Positions 42,951 to 52,616 of a stretch of 64,000 nucleotides of DNA are shown piece after piece; positions within the stretch are counted from its first letter, which is position 1; the number at the start of each line of letters is the position of its first letter. Source of the DNA: Clostridium jeddahitimonense (GTDB taxonomy: Bacteria; Bacillota; Clostridia; Clostridiales; Clostridiaceae). The notes under the pieces are model-generated. The model did no database searches and had not been told where the DNA came from. It was given only the letters and a program-made list of their open reading frames with translations. The DNA lies in NCBI GenBank assembly GCA_000753455.2, contig LM994669.1:62474-126473 (forward strand). The letters are read 5' to 3'. The translations under genes and the position numbers were made by a program.

Positions 42951-44327
42951 TTATCTGTCTAATAATAGTTCTCCTACGTTAACAACGTCTCCGGCACCAA
43001 CAGTAAGGATTAAGTCATCCTTTTCAACTTTTGAAGCAAGATACTCCGCAACCTCTTTATGAGTATGAAGGTTTATACAATTTAGACCAGTAGATCTAAT
43101 TGCTTCTCCTAATTGATCTGATGAAACAAGACCTGTATCTTTTTCTCTTGCAGCATATATATCCATTAATATAAGCTCATCTGAGTTTTCGAAACAATGA
43201 GTAAACTCTTCAAAAAGAGTCTTAGTTCTTGTGTAAGTATGAGGTTGGAAAACACAATATATTTTCTTATGAGGAATAAGTTTAGCTGTTGATAAAGTAG
43301 CAGCTATTTCTACTGGATGATGAGCATAGTCATCAATTATTGTAGCACCATTAAACTCACCTTTATGTTCAAAACGTTTATGAGCTCCCTTACAATCAAG
43401 TAAACCTTCAACTATATATTCATGTGGTATGTTTAATATAAGAGAAGTACAAATACTAGCTAAAGCATTTAATATATTGTGCGTTCCTGTTGTATTTAAT
43501 TCAACATCGAAAAGATACGTATCATCTTTAAATGCTCTAAAGGTTGCACATCCCTTATTGTTGAACTTTATGTTACGAGCAGTTACGTCACCTTTATTTA
43601 TACCGTAGCTAATAGTATTACATTTAGCGTAATTTAAAACTTCCATAACTCTATTATCTTCTGCACAACCAATTAAATAGCCATCAGCAGGAATTAAGTC
43701 AGAGAATTTTTTAAATGTATCTTCTATATGGTTTATATCTTTATAATAATCTAGGTGATCTGCATCTATATTTAATATTATTCCTATATAAGGGAAGAAT
43801 TTTAAGAAAGATGCTTTGTATTCGCAAGCTTCGGTAACGAAATATTCACTTTCACCTATTTTAAAGTTACCATGTATAGCATCAACGTCTCCACCAACTA
43901 AAATAGTTGGATCAAGGTTTGCGTTTAAAGTTATATGAGAAAGCATAGAAGTAGTTGTAGTTTTCCCATGAGTACCAGCTACAGCTACATTATATTTATG
44001 TCCTTTCATTATATAACCTAAGAACTCAGCTCTATCCATAAGTTCTATGTTTTTTTCTTTTGCTTCTATTATTTCTGGATTGCTAGCAGGAATTGCAGCA
44101 GTATATACTATTAAATCTACATTTTTAATATTGTTTTTATTGTGACCTATGTATATTTCAGCGCCAGATTTTCTTAATTTATTTAATACTTCAGATTCTT
44201 TAGCATCAGAACCAGAAACTTTATATCCTTTAGTTAATAAAACAGCAGCAAGTCCACTCATGCTTACTCCACCTATACCGATGAAATGAACTTTCTTTTT
44301 TTTATCAGTATTTAGATCGAAAGACAA
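42951..44327 (-). CDS. murC: UDP-N-acetylmuramate--L-alanine ligase
   Basis: Adds L-alanine to UDP-MurNAc, the first amino acid of the peptidoglycan stem peptide. The 458-residue protein has the Rossmann start [14 protein letters not shown], the ATP loop [11 protein letters not shown] at about residue 118, [10 protein letters not shown], and the C-terminal [10 protein letters not shown] and FQPHTYTRT segments. I place the start at TTG 44327 because AAAGGAG lies 8 bp before it; the reading frame stays open further upstream but that part is a hydrophobic nonsense-like stretch without a binding site. This gives the usual MurC length. It is divergent from purR. Confidence 0.94.
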   Translation of the reverse strand: MSFDLNTDKKKKVHFIGIGGVSMSGLAAVLLTKGYKVSGSDAKESEVLNKLRKSGAEIYIGHNKNNIKNVDLIVYTAAIPASNPEIIEAKEKNIELMDRAEFLGYIMKGHKYNVAVAGTHGKTTTTSMLSHITLNANLDPTILVGGDVDAIHGNFKIGESEYFVTEACEYKASFLKFFPYIGIILNIDADHLDYYKDINHIEDTFKKFSDLIPADGYLIGCAEDNRVMEVLNYAKCNTISYGINKGDVTARNIKFNNKGCATFRAFKDDTYLFDVELNTTGTHNILNALASICTSLILNIPHEYIVEGLLDCKGAHKRFEHKGEFNGATIIDDYAHHPVEIAATLSTAKLIPHKKIYCVFQPHTYTRTKTLFEEFTHCFENSDELILMDIYAAREKDTGLVSSDQLGEAIRSTGLNCINLHTHKEVAEYLASKVEKDDLILTVGAGDVVNVGELLLDR

Positions 44328-44580
44328 AATATCAACTCCTTTAAATAGAATAGTTTCATTTATAATTATATACAAATTTATGAAGTTGAACACAAATTTT
44401 GAGAAATATATGAAATAATTTATAGAAATAAATATAAAATTCAAATATAATTAGAAGAATTATTTAAAATTAACTAGGGAAACTATTGATAATAGAAGGA
44501 ATATAGAATAAAATATGAATATTAGAGCGAATTGAAGTTGGAATAATTCGGATTTTAAATAAACGGAAAGGAGAAAATTT

Positions 44581-45396
44581 ATGGAAAAATTAAGCAGAAA
44601 CAATAGGGTTGTTGCCATTACAAAGATATTAACGGAAACTCCTAATAAAGTTGTTGGGTTAAATAAATTTTCGGAACTTTTAAATGCTGCTAAATCTACA
44701 ATAAGTGAAGATATAGTAATAGTAAGAGAGTTATTAGAAAAATTAGAAATGGGTAGAATTGAAACTATTTCAGGTGCAGCAGGTGGAATAAAGTTTATAC
44801 CAGATATGGGAAGCGAGAGTAAATTAGAGTTCTGTAATGAATTATGTGATTTATTATCAGAAGAAGGTAGAATAGTACCAGGAAATTTTGTTTATTTAAC
44901 TGATATAATGTATAACCCACAAATAATTAGTAAAGCAGGGGTAATTTTATCTTCATACTTTAAGAATATGAATATTGACTACATAGTTACCGTAGAAACT
45001 AAGGGAATACCATTAGCTTATGAAGTAGCCAAGTGTTTAGGTATTGAATTAGTTATAATAAGAAGAGATAACAAGATAACAGAGGGCCCTACAGTTACTA
45101 TAAACTATGTTTCAGGAACAAGCGGAAGAATTCAACAGATGTCTTTAGCTAAAAAGTCAATGAAATCATCAAGTAAATGTGTATTTATAGATGACTTCTT
45201 AAGAGGCGGGGGAACTGCTCAAGGAATCAAGGATCTTTTAAAGGAATTTGACTCTGAATTAGTAGGGACTGGTGTATTAGTAGATAATATAGGTATAAAG
45301 AATAAAAGAGCTAGTGAATATATAACTCTTATAGAATTAGAGTTCGATGAGAATACTGGAGAGTTAAAAGTAAGACCATCAGAATTTATTAAATAA
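44581..45396 (+). CDS. purR: Purine operon repressor PurR (Bacillus type)
   Basis: A PRPP-responsive repressor of purine biosynthesis genes. The 271-residue protein has an N-terminal winged helix (residues ~1-75, FSELLNAAKSTISEDIVIVREL) and a C-terminal phosphoribosyltransferase-like domain with the PRPP loop VFIDDFLRGGGTAQG near residue 200. This is unrelated to the LacI-type PurR of enteric bacteria. The order purR-spoVG-glmU-prs is conserved in Firmicutes. GGAGAA precedes the ATG. A short inverted pair CGAAT/ATTCG stands 30-50 bp upstream, possibly an autoregulatory site. Confidence 0.95.
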   Translation: MEKLSRNNRVVAITKILTETPNKVVGLNKFSELLNAAKSTISEDIVIVRELLEKLEMGRIETISGAAGGIKFIPDMGSESKLEFCNELCDLLSEEGRIVPGNFVYLTDIMYNPQIISKAGVILSSYFKNMNIDYIVTVETKGIPLAYEVAKCLGIELVIIRRDNKITEGPTVTINYVSGTSGRIQQMSLAKKSMKSSSKCVFIDDFLRGGGTAQGIKDLLKEFDSELVGTGVLVDNIGIKNKRASEYITLIELEFDENTGELKVRPSEFIK

Positions 45397-45445
45397 TATA
45401 AAACCAACAGTTGTTTTAGATAAATAAGAAATTTAAGTAAAAAAA

Positions 45446-45471
45446 AGGATTTTAAAACTTTTTATAGAAAT
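45446..45471 (+). promoter_or_regulatory. Candidate sigma-H promoter of spoVG
   Basis: AGGATTT at 45446-45452 and GAAAT at 45467-45471, separated by 14 bp, follow the sigma-H pattern (AGGAWWT, then GAAT-like). spoVG is a classical sigma-H target in Bacillus, which strengthens the call. Confidence 0.65.
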
Positions 45472-45505
45472 ATATCTAATATAAAGCAACTGGAGGTGAA
45501 GTGAA

Positions 45506-45787
45506 ATGACAATCACAGACGTTAGAATCAGAAAAATAGCAACTGAAGGAAAAATGAAGGCTATAGTTTCTGTAACTTTTGATAATGAATTTGTTGTTCA
45601 TGATATTAAAGTCATTGAAGGACAAAATGGATTATTCATTGCAATGCCAAGCAGAAAGACACCAGATGGAGAGTTTAAGGATATAGCACATCCTATAAAC
45701 ACTGACACAAGAGAAAAAATGCAATCTTCTATATTAGCAGCTTTTGAAGAGGCTATGAAAGAAGATTTAAATGTTGTAAACGAATAA
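45506..45787 (+). CDS. spoVG: Septation/sporulation regulator SpoVG
   Basis: A 93-residue nucleic-acid-binding regulator involved in asymmetric septation, capsule and other traits (family knowledge). The sequence [37 protein letters not shown], the core [21 protein letters not shown] and the acidic C-terminus are diagnostic. GGAGGTGAAG lies just before the ATG. A sigma-H-like promoter precedes it and glmU follows. Confidence 0.97.
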   Translation: MTITDVRIRKIATEGKMKAIVSVTFDNEFVVHDIKVIEGQNGLFIAMPSRKTPDGEFKDIAHPINTDTREKMQSSILAAFEEAMKEDLNVVNE

Positions 45788-45964
45788 TTAGTAAAATAAA
45801 AGGGGGATAACACTCCTTTTATTTTTTTGCTTAAATTAATAAAGTATATTATTCTGTCAAAGGTTGAAATAATTATTCTTATGAAATATAATATATAAGA
45901 ATGTACACGAACGTTTTTGGATAAAATAAAAATTTTGTCCTTGATTTATAAAAGAGGTGAATTT

Positions 45965-47335
45965 ATGTATAAATGTGCTTTAATCTTAGCAGCTGGGCAA
46001 GGGACTAGAATAAAATCAGACTTACCAAAAGTTTTACATAAAGCTTGTGGAAAAGAAATGGTTAATCATGTAATCGACACTTTAAGAAAAGCTGATATTG
46101 CAGATATTAACGTAATAATTGGTAAAGGCTCAGAATTGGTTAAAGAAAAGACTTCATCAAGAGAAGTAAGCTATTCTCTTCAAGCAGAACAATTAGGAAC
46201 AGGACACGCAGTAAAATGTGCTATAGACTTCTTAAAAGATAAGAAGGGAACAGTTGCTATTTTCTGTGGAGATGCACCATTAATTAAAGAGGAAACAGTA
46301 GTTAGCTTATTTGAAGAGCATAACTCAAATAATAATACAGCAACTCTTTTAACTTCAATTTTAGATGATGCTACTGGGTATGGAAGAATCATAAGAGATG
46401 GAAATGAAGTATTAAAAATAGTTGAACATAAAGATTGTAACGAAGAAGAATTAAAAGTTACAGAAATGAATGCAGGTGTATATTGTTTTGATATAGAAAA
46501 ATTATTAGAAGCTTTAAATAAATTATCTAATAATAACTCACAAGGGGAGTATTATTTAACAGATGTTATAGGAATACTTAAATCTGAAGGAGAAAAAGTT
46601 GGCGCTGTAGTGATAGACTTTGAAGAAACTTTAGGTGTTAATTCAAGAGCTCAATTAGCTCAAGTTGAGAGTATATTAAGAAAAAGAATAAATGCAAAGC
46701 ATATGGATAATGGAGTAACTTTAATAGATCCAAATAACACTTATATTGGTGCTGACGTTATTATAGGAAAAGACACAATAATATATCCAGGTAACGTATT
46801 AGAAGGTAATACAGTTATAGGTGAAAGATGTATGCTATATCCAAATTCAAGAATAAATAATAGCACTATAGAAAATGATGTTGAAATTCAATCTTCAGTT
46901 ATTTTAGATAGTAAAGTAGGAGAAAAAACTACTGTTGGACCATTTGCATATATTCGTCCAGATTCAGTTATAGGTAGTCATGTAAGAATTGGAGATTTCG
47001 TTGAAATAAAGAAATCAGTAATTGGTAACAATACTAAAGTATCTCACTTAACATATGTTGGAGATGCTGAAGTAGGAGAAAACTGCAACTTTGGGTGTGG
47101 TACAGTGACTGTAAATTACGATGGTAAGAATAAAAATAAGACTATAATAGGCAATAATAGCTTCATAGGATGCAATACAAACTTAATTTCACCAGTTAAA
47201 GTTGAGGATAATGCTTATATTGCAGCAGGATCAACTATAACAGATGATGTTAAAAGTGGAGAACTTGCAGTAGCAAGAGCCAAACAAAGAAATATTGCCG
47301 GTTGGGTGGATAAAAGAGGATTACTAAAGAAATAA
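45965..47335 (+). CDS. glmU: Bifunctional GlcN-1-P acetyltransferase / GlcNAc-1-P uridyltransferase
   Basis: Makes UDP-GlcNAc, the precursor of peptidoglycan and teichoic acids. The 456-residue protein has the N-terminal pyrophosphorylase domain ([18 protein letters not shown], then GTGHAVKCA and NAGVYCF) and, from about residue 250, a left-handed beta-helix acetyltransferase domain with hexapeptide repeats ([42 protein letters not shown]). The start is ATG 45965 behind AGAGGTG; an upstream in-frame ATG at 45917 has no binding site. prs follows by 73 bp. Confidence 0.96.
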   Translation: MYKCALILAAGQGTRIKSDLPKVLHKACGKEMVNHVIDTLRKADIADINVIIGKGSELVKEKTSSREVSYSLQAEQLGTGHAVKCAIDFLKDKKGTVAIFCGDAPLIKEETVVSLFEEHNSNNNTATLLTSILDDATGYGRIIRDGNEVLKIVEHKDCNEEELKVTEMNAGVYCFDIEKLLEALNKLSNNNSQGEYYLTDVIGILKSEGEKVGAVVIDFEETLGVNSRAQLAQVESILRKRINAKHMDNGVTLIDPNNTYIGADVIIGKDTIIYPGNVLEGNTVIGERCMLYPNSRINNSTIENDVEIQSSVILDSKVGEKTTVGPFAYIRPDSVIGSHVRIGDFVEIKKSVIGNNTKVSHLTYVGDAEVGENCNFGCGTVTVNYDGKNKNKTIIGNNSFIGCNTNLISPVKVEDNAYIAAGSTITDDVKSGELAVARAKQRNIAGWVDKRGLLKK

Positions 47336-47408
47336 TTTAAATTAATATATATTTATTTTGTTTATAACTAAACTATGTAGAGCAAATTTTAAGGAGGTTC
47401 TTACACTT

Positions 47409-48368
47409 ATGATAACGCATGGAAAGAGTATAAAGATATTTACAGGAAATTCTCACCCAGAATTAGCGAAGGAAATTGCTGATTTATTAGGTCTTCCACT
47501 AGGAAAAGCTAAGGTTTCTACTTTTAGTGATGGAGAAATATCTGTAGATATAAGTGAAACAGTAAGAGGATGTGATGTATTTATAGTACAATCTACAAGC
47601 TCTCCTGTTAACAATAACTTAATGGAACTTTTAATAATGATAGATGCATTTAAGAGAGCATCAGCAGGAAGAATTACAGCTGTTATGCCTTATTACGGAT
47701 ACGCAAGACAAGACAGAAAAGCAAAATCAAGAGATCCAATAACAGCAAAATTAGTTGCTGATATATTAACAGCAGCTGGAGCAGATAGAGTATTAACTAT
47801 GGATTTACACGCAGCTCAAATACAAGGATACTTCAATATCCCAGTTGACCATATGTTAGGGTCACCAATATTAGCTAAGCACTTTGTTAATAAGGGATTT
47901 GCAGATCAAGATGACGTAGTTGTTGTATCTCCAGACTTAGGAAGCGTTACAAGAGCAAGAAAATTTGCTGATAAATTACATGCTCCTATAGCTATAATTG
48001 ACAAGAGAAGACCAAAGGCTAACGTTTCAGAAATAATGAACATAATCGGAGAAGTTGAAGGTAAGAGATGTATCTTAATTGACGATATGATTGATACTGC
48101 TGGAACTATAGCAAATGCAGCAAATGCATTAAAAGATTTAGGTGCAACTCACGTTTATGCTTGTTGTACTCATGGAGTATTATCAGGACCTGCATTTGAA
48201 AGAATAAATAACTCTGCTATCGAGGAATTAGTTATGTTAAATACTATTCCGCTACCAGAAAGAAATGATTTAGACAAATTCAAGGCACTATCTGTAGCAC
48301 CTTTATTTGCCGAAGCAATAAAGAGAATTTACGATGATGAACCAATAAGTAAATTATTCGAAAACTAA
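47409..48368 (+). CDS. prs: Ribose-phosphate pyrophosphokinase
   Basis: Makes PRPP from ribose 5-phosphate and ATP for nucleotide, histidine and tryptophan synthesis; PRPP is also the ligand of PurR encoded 2.8 kb upstream. The 319-residue protein has [16 protein letters not shown], the flexible-loop segment [34 protein letters not shown] and the PRPP loop [16 protein letters not shown] 47409 follows AAGGAGG; an earlier in-frame ATG at 47358 lacks one. A strong terminator follows. Confidence 0.97.
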   Translation: MITHGKSIKIFTGNSHPELAKEIADLLGLPLGKAKVSTFSDGEISVDISETVRGCDVFIVQSTSSPVNNNLMELLIMIDAFKRASAGRITAVMPYYGYARQDRKAKSRDPITAKLVADILTAAGADRVLTMDLHAAQIQGYFNIPVDHMLGSPILAKHFVNKGFADQDDVVVVSPDLGSVTRARKFADKLHAPIAIIDKRRPKANVSEIMNIIGEVEGKRCILIDDMIDTAGTIANAANALKDLGATHVYACCTHGVLSGPAFERINNSAIEELVMLNTIPLPERNDLDKFKALSVAPLFAEAIKRIYDDEPISKLFEN

Positions 48369-48387
48369 TAATTAAAGATAAAGAAAG

Positions 48388-48417
48388 AGGAGTTATTAAA
48401 AATAACTCCTTTTTTTA
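48388..48417 (+). terminator. Terminator of prs
   Basis: A 10-bp stem AGGAGTTATT/AATAACTCCT and seven T. Confidence 0.92.
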
Positions 48418-48512
48418 TTAATATTGTGTAACAAATGTAAACTTTATGAGAAAACTATTATTGTTTAAATATTTATAGTATAAAATGTTTATAAGGGAAG
48501 GTGGAATTTCAA

Positions 48513-49199
48513 GTGGATGATAAGTTTGGAAAAGTTTTAGTTGTAGATGATGATACACATATAAATGAGTTAATTGATATGTATTTAAAAAGCTCGGGGT
48601 ATGAGACAAAGCAATGCTTCAACGGAGTAGATGCTTGTAATATTGTAAATGATCAAAATATAGGCTTAGTAATTTTAGATATTATGCTACCAAGTAAAGA
48701 TGGAATGGAAGTTCTTAAACATATAAGAAAGACTTCAAACATACCAGTAATAATGCTTACAGCTAAAGGGGAAGTCTTTGATAAAGTGTTAGCTTTAGAA
48801 CTTGGGGCAGATGATTATGTAGTAAAACCTTTTGATCCAAAAGAACTTATGGCCAGGGTTAAAGCTGTTTCAAGAAGATATACAGCACCAACTACAAATG
48901 AAGATTTATTAAAATTTAATGGATTGACTATTGATATTGGAGCTTATGAAGTTATTTATAAAGGAAACAATGTAAAATTGGCGCCTAAAGAGTTAGAATT
49001 ACTTCACTTTATGGCTAGTAACCCTAATAAGGTATTTACAAGAGAGCAATTAATGTATGAAGTATGGGGATATGATTATCCTGGAGATTCAAGAACTGTT
49101 GATGTTCATATAAAAAGGTTAAGAGAAAAGATAAAAGGTGGAGAAGGCTGGGAAGTACAGACTGTTTGGGGTGTTGGCTATAAATTTGAGGTGAAGTAA
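48513..49199 (+). CDS. OmpR/PhoB-family response regulator
   Basis: A 228-residue two-domain regulator. The receiver domain (residues ~6-120) has the acidic pocket VVDDDTH, the phospho-acceptor aspartate in VILDIMLPSKDG and the lysine in YVVKPFDPKEL; the C-terminal winged helix (~130-226) ends with the recognition helix RTVDVHIKRLREKI and the wing VWGVGYKFE. I choose GTG 48513, 8 bp after GAAGGTGG; the GTG at 48501 is inside this binding site. The kinase gene starts 2 bp after the stop and an HtrA-like gene follows, so it is a three-gene unit. Confidence 0.93.
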   Translation: MDDKFGKVLVVDDDTHINELIDMYLKSSGYETKQCFNGVDACNIVNDQNIGLVILDIMLPSKDGMEVLKHIRKTSNIPVIMLTAKGEVFDKVLALELGADDYVVKPFDPKELMARVKAVSRRYTAPTTNEDLLKFNGLTIDIGAYEVIYKGNNVKLAPKELELLHFMASNPNKVFTREQLMYEVWGYDYPGDSRTVDVHIKRLREKIKGGEGWEVQTVWGVGYKFEVK

Positions 49200-49201
49200 G
49201 T

Positions 49202-50608
49202 TTGAAGAAAAAGAGTATAGTAATAAAACTAATAATAACTTTTGCCTCAATAACAGGTGGAGTACTAACTCTAGTTGGCCTTATATTAACTGTATGGATT
49301 AGTATGATCTATACTGAAGAAAGAATAGAAACTATAGATAAGCAAATATCTATAGTAGAAGAAACTGTAAGAGGGTATTTAAAACAAGAAAATGACTATG
49401 GTCAGGTTGAAAAAATATTAACTATGGCAAGCCTAGCAAGTAATACTGATGCAATAATAGTAGATAAGTTAGGGTATGTTTATATAGTTTCAAATTCTAA
49501 GTATAATGATATGAAGTATACCAAGATTCAAATGCCCGAAAACGTTCAAACCAAAATTGATCAGAAGAAAAGGCATGGAAAAGCAGTTACATTATTTAAA
49601 AATGGTCAATTATTAACTTATGTTAAACCGATGTATTCAAATGGAGAGATAGATGGATATATAATTATGGTTCCTGATAGCTATTATGCTAGCAAGCACA
49701 TAATGTGGATAATTTGGTTATCTATAGTATGTGCAATGATAATTTCAGGGTTAATTATAAATTATTTTGCAAAGAGATTGGTTGTTAAGCCTTTAGGTGA
49801 AATAAATAATGCAGCTAAAAGATTGACACAAGGACAGGTTAATGAAAGAGTTGAAGTAAGATCAAATGATGAAATTGGTCAATTAGCAGAATCTTTTAAT
49901 ATTATGGCTGAATCGTTAGAAAAGGTTGATAATACTAGAAAAGAATTTATATCAAATGTGTCTCATGAGTTAAGGTCTCCGATAACTTCTATAAAGGGAT
50001 TCGTTGGAGGAATCTTAGATGGAGTTATTCCTAAGGATAAGGAAGCGTATTACTTTAAAATAGTATATGAAGAGATAAATAGACTTGCTAGATTGGTAAA
50101 TGATTTGTTAGATATATCTGCAATGGAGGCTGGAAAGTTTAATCTGCAAAAGATTGATTTTGATATAAATGGAGTTATAAGTCTTTGCATATTAAATCTT
50201 GAAGGAAAGATTAAAAGTAAAGGATTAGATGTAAGGGCTATATTTGAAGAAAAACGAAATTATGTAATAGCAGATAGAGATAGAATAATTCAAGTTCTAA
50301 CAAACCTTCTTGAGAATGCTATAAAATACAGCAATGATAATGGGCAGATTGAAGTAACTACATATACAAAGGGAGACAAGATATATATAAGTATATTTAA
50401 TTCAGGGGAAAATATATCAAAAGAAGATTTAAACAATATCTGGGATAGATTTTACAAGAGCGATAAGTCAAGGACTAATAAGGTTAGTACAGGACTTGGG
50501 TTAGCGATAGTTAGATTGATTTTATCTCAACATAATGAAGATGTTTGGGTAAAAAACATAGATGGAAAAGGTGTTAAGTTTACCTTTTCTCTAAAAAGAT
50601 CTGACTAA
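49202..50608 (+). CDS. Membrane sensor histidine kinase
   Basis: A 468-residue kinase paired with the upstream regulator. Topology: helix 1 at about residues 8-36, an extracytoplasmic sensor of ~125 residues, helix 2 at about 164-187, HAMP domain (~190-240), HisKA with the phospho-histidine in SNVSHELRSPITSI, and the HATPase domain with N-box NLLENAIKYS, G1-like region and GLGLAIV. The sensor has a PAS-like double CACHE pattern (GYVYIVSN...). It starts at TTG 49202, overlapping the regulator's end region and translationally coupled. The signal is unknown, but the neighbouring surface protein suggests envelope stress (inference). Confidence 0.93.
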   Translation: MKKKSIVIKLIITFASITGGVLTLVGLILTVWISMIYTEERIETIDKQISIVEETVRGYLKQENDYGQVEKILTMASLASNTDAIIVDKLGYVYIVSNSKYNDMKYTKIQMPENVQTKIDQKKRHGKAVTLFKNGQLLTYVKPMYSNGEIDGYIIMVPDSYYASKHIMWIIWLSIVCAMIISGLIINYFAKRLVVKPLGEINNAAKRLTQGQVNERVEVRSNDEIGQLAESFNIMAESLEKVDNTRKEFISNVSHELRSPITSIKGFVGGILDGVIPKDKEAYYFKIVYEEINRLARLVNDLLDISAMEAGKFNLQKIDFDINGVISLCILNLEGKIKSKGLDVRAIFEEKRNYVIADRDRIIQVLTNLLENAIKYSNDNGQIEVTTYTKGDKIYISIFNSGENISKEDLNNIWDRFYKSDKSRTNKVSTGLGLAIVRLILSQHNEDVWVKNIDGKGVKFTFSLKRSD

Positions 50609-50633
50609 ATAAAGTGCATTTGGAGGGGAGACA

Positions 50634-51752
50634 ATGGTTCATAAGAATATTCCAGAAAAGAATTTAAAGAATAATGATGAGGAAAAAAGTTATAACATAA
50701 GCTTCAAAAAGAAAAGAACCAAATCAAGTATAAGATTTGGAGCGAAGCTTTTGACTTATTTAATTATTGCAGCAGTATCAGGAGCATTTTTTTCAAGAAT
50801 AATGATAGATATTAAGTATGGGAATACTATAAAAAGTATTGAGGAATTTGCTAGCGATGATATGATAATAACTGACTACACTAAGGTTATAGATGTTATA
50901 AACCCTTCAATTGTTACTATAGGAAACTCATCAGGAATATATAGTGGTGAAAGTTCAAGTAATACGACTGGAATAATTTTAGATGAATCAGGAAATATAA
51001 TTACAAGTTATTCTCTTATAAAAGACTTTAAAGAAATTTTTGTAAAACTATCAGATGATAGTTCAGAACCTGTAAATGCAAAATTAGTTGTAAAAAGTGA
51101 AGATATAGATTTAGCAATAATAAAAGTAAAAACGGATGAAGAATTAACACCAGTGAAGTTTGCTGAAGACAATGATTTATTTATAGGGCAAGGTATAGCA
51201 GTGTTAGGAAATACAGAAGGTAAAGATGGTGTAGATACTGTTAGCCCGGGAATAATAACATCCATAGGGGAAGATACTAATGTACAAGGAAGACCTTATC
51301 AACTATTACAAATAAGTGCTCCTATAAATAAAAAAAATGGTGGAGGGCCTATTTGCAATTCGAAAGGTGAGGTTATAGGTTTAGCAAGCTATAATCTATC
51401 TCAAAGCAATAAAGATAGTGGATTCTATTATGGTATTCAAATAAAAGATTTGAAAATATTAATAAATTCAACTAATGCATTTAAAAGTGTATTAGGGGTA
51501 AATGAAGGTGGAATAATAGCAGATAAAAATACTGAATATAAGGGATTTTATGTGCAGGATTTAGATAAAAAGGGCAATGCTTATAAAGCTGGAATCAAAC
51601 CAACAGATATAATATTAGAATTAGATGGTACTCCCATAATAACTGTAGACGATGCAACGTTAATACTTAGAAATAAAAAGTCTGGTGAAACTTTAAAGTG
51701 TAAGGTTTTAAGAGAAGGAATTATAGAAGAAGTAGATGTTAAAATAAATTAA
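50634..51752 (+). CDS. HtrA/DegP-like membrane-anchored protein with degenerate catalytic triad and PDZ domain
   Basis: A 372-residue protein of the trypsin-like S1C (HtrA) family. A cytosolic N-terminus (~36 residues) and one membrane helix (~37-56) are followed by a trypsin-fold domain (~85-275) and a PDZ domain (~285-372, GIIADKNTEYKGFYVQDL...GIKPTDIILELDG). The catalytic positions are altered: where HtrA has the histidine of TNxHV there is SYSLI (S127), and where it has GNSGGPL there is NGGGPI (G236 for the serine); only D159 of IDLAIIKV remains. It should therefore have no serine protease activity. It lies 25 bp after the kinase gene, so a chaperone or sensing role with the two-component system is possible. 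Confidence 0.85.
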   Translation: MVHKNIPEKNLKNNDEEKSYNISFKKKRTKSSIRFGAKLLTYLIIAAVSGAFFSRIMIDIKYGNTIKSIEEFASDDMIITDYTKVIDVINPSIVTIGNSSGIYSGESSSNTTGIILDESGNIITSYSLIKDFKEIFVKLSDDSSEPVNAKLVVKSEDIDLAIIKVKTDEELTPVKFAEDNDLFIGQGIAVLGNTEGKDGVDTVSPGIITSIGEDTNVQGRPYQLLQISAPINKKNGGGPICNSKGEVIGLASYNLSQSNKDSGFYYGIQIKDLKILINSTNAFKSVLGVNEGGIIADKNTEYKGFYVQDLDKKGNAYKAGIKPTDIILELDGTPIITVDDATLILRNKKSGETLKCKVLREGIIEEVDVKIN

Positions 51753-51765
51753 TACTTAAGCAAGA

Positions 51766-51936
51766 AAGAAGTGCAAAACACTTTAGTTACAAGTTAAGGG
51801 TGACAAGTGATAAGTTAAGAAATAAAATAAGCTATGTCTTATTTTGAAAAATTAAAGAAATTGTGAAACAATTTCAACTAAAACTTGTCAATTGTCATTT
51901 ATAATTTGTCACTAAAAAGTTGTTTCGCACTTTTTT
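51766..51936. repeat. Long inverted-repeat element, copy 2
   Basis: A ~165-bp element between the HtrA-like gene and pth. Outer arms AGTGCAAAACA (51770-51780) and TGTTTCGCACT (51921-51931) pair with one mismatch, and pairing continues inward over about 40 bp (GTGACAAG-type words on the left, CTTGTCA-type words on the right). The centre has two perfect small hairpins, AAAATAAG/CTTATTTT and GAAATTGT/ACAATTTC. The distal arm ends in TTTTTT, so it could also terminate the operon. Related to the element at 11690-11862. Confidence 0.72.
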
Positions 51937-52022
51937 GTATTGAAAATAAAATATGTGATAAAACATAGTGATAAGATGGTATAATATAGAATAGGTCTAT
52001 ATGCTTAGGAGGAAATTATAAA

Positions 52023-52601
52023 ATGTTTTTAATAGTAGGATTAGGAAACCCAGGAAAAGAGTATGCAGGAACTAGACATAATATAGGCTTTGAAGCTGTA
52101 GATTATATAGCTGATAAGTATAATATAGAATTAAATAGGATAAAATTTAAAGGTATATTTGGCGAAGGTATGATAAATGGTAAAAAGGTTATTTTACTTA
52201 AACCAACAACATATATGAACTTAAGTGGAGAGAGCATAAGAGAAGTAGTTAATTTTTATAAAATATCAAATGAAGATATAATTGTTATATATGACGATAT
52301 AAGTTTAGAAGTTGGAAGATTAAGAATAAGAGAAAAAGGAAGTCATGGTGGTCACAATGGTATAAAGAGCATAATAGCCAATTTATCAAGTGATGTATTT
52401 CCAAGAGTTAAAATAGGAGTAGGAGGTCCAAAAGGTGACCTTGTTTCTCATGTATTAGGAAAGTTTTCAAATAGTGAAATAGAAGTTTTAAGAGAGTCTA
52501 TAATGGCAACATCAGAAGCAGTTGCTACTATTTTATCAAGAGATACAAAAGAGGCCATGAATAAATTCAATGGGTTTAAGGCAAGTGCCATAAGTGATTA
52601 A
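52023..52601 (+). CDS. pth: Peptidyl-tRNA hydrolase
   Basis: Releases tRNA from peptidyl-tRNA that has dropped off the ribosome. The 192-residue protein has the catalytic histidine in [12 protein letters not shown] (H20), NPGKEYAGT, the [12 protein letters not shown] segment, the aspartate in [13 protein letters not shown] and [19 protein letters not shown] precedes the ATG. mfd follows by 12-15 bp; the pair is conserved in Firmicutes. Confidence 0.97.
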   Translation: MFLIVGLGNPGKEYAGTRHNIGFEAVDYIADKYNIELNRIKFKGIFGEGMINGKKVILLKPTTYMNLSGESIREVVNFYKISNEDIIVIYDDISLEVGRLRIREKGSHGGHNGIKSIIANLSSDVFPRVKIGVGGPKGDLVSHVLGKFSNSEIEVLRESIMATSEAVATILSRDTKEAMNKFNGFKASAISD

Positions 52602-52616
52602 GGAAGGTGTATTTTG

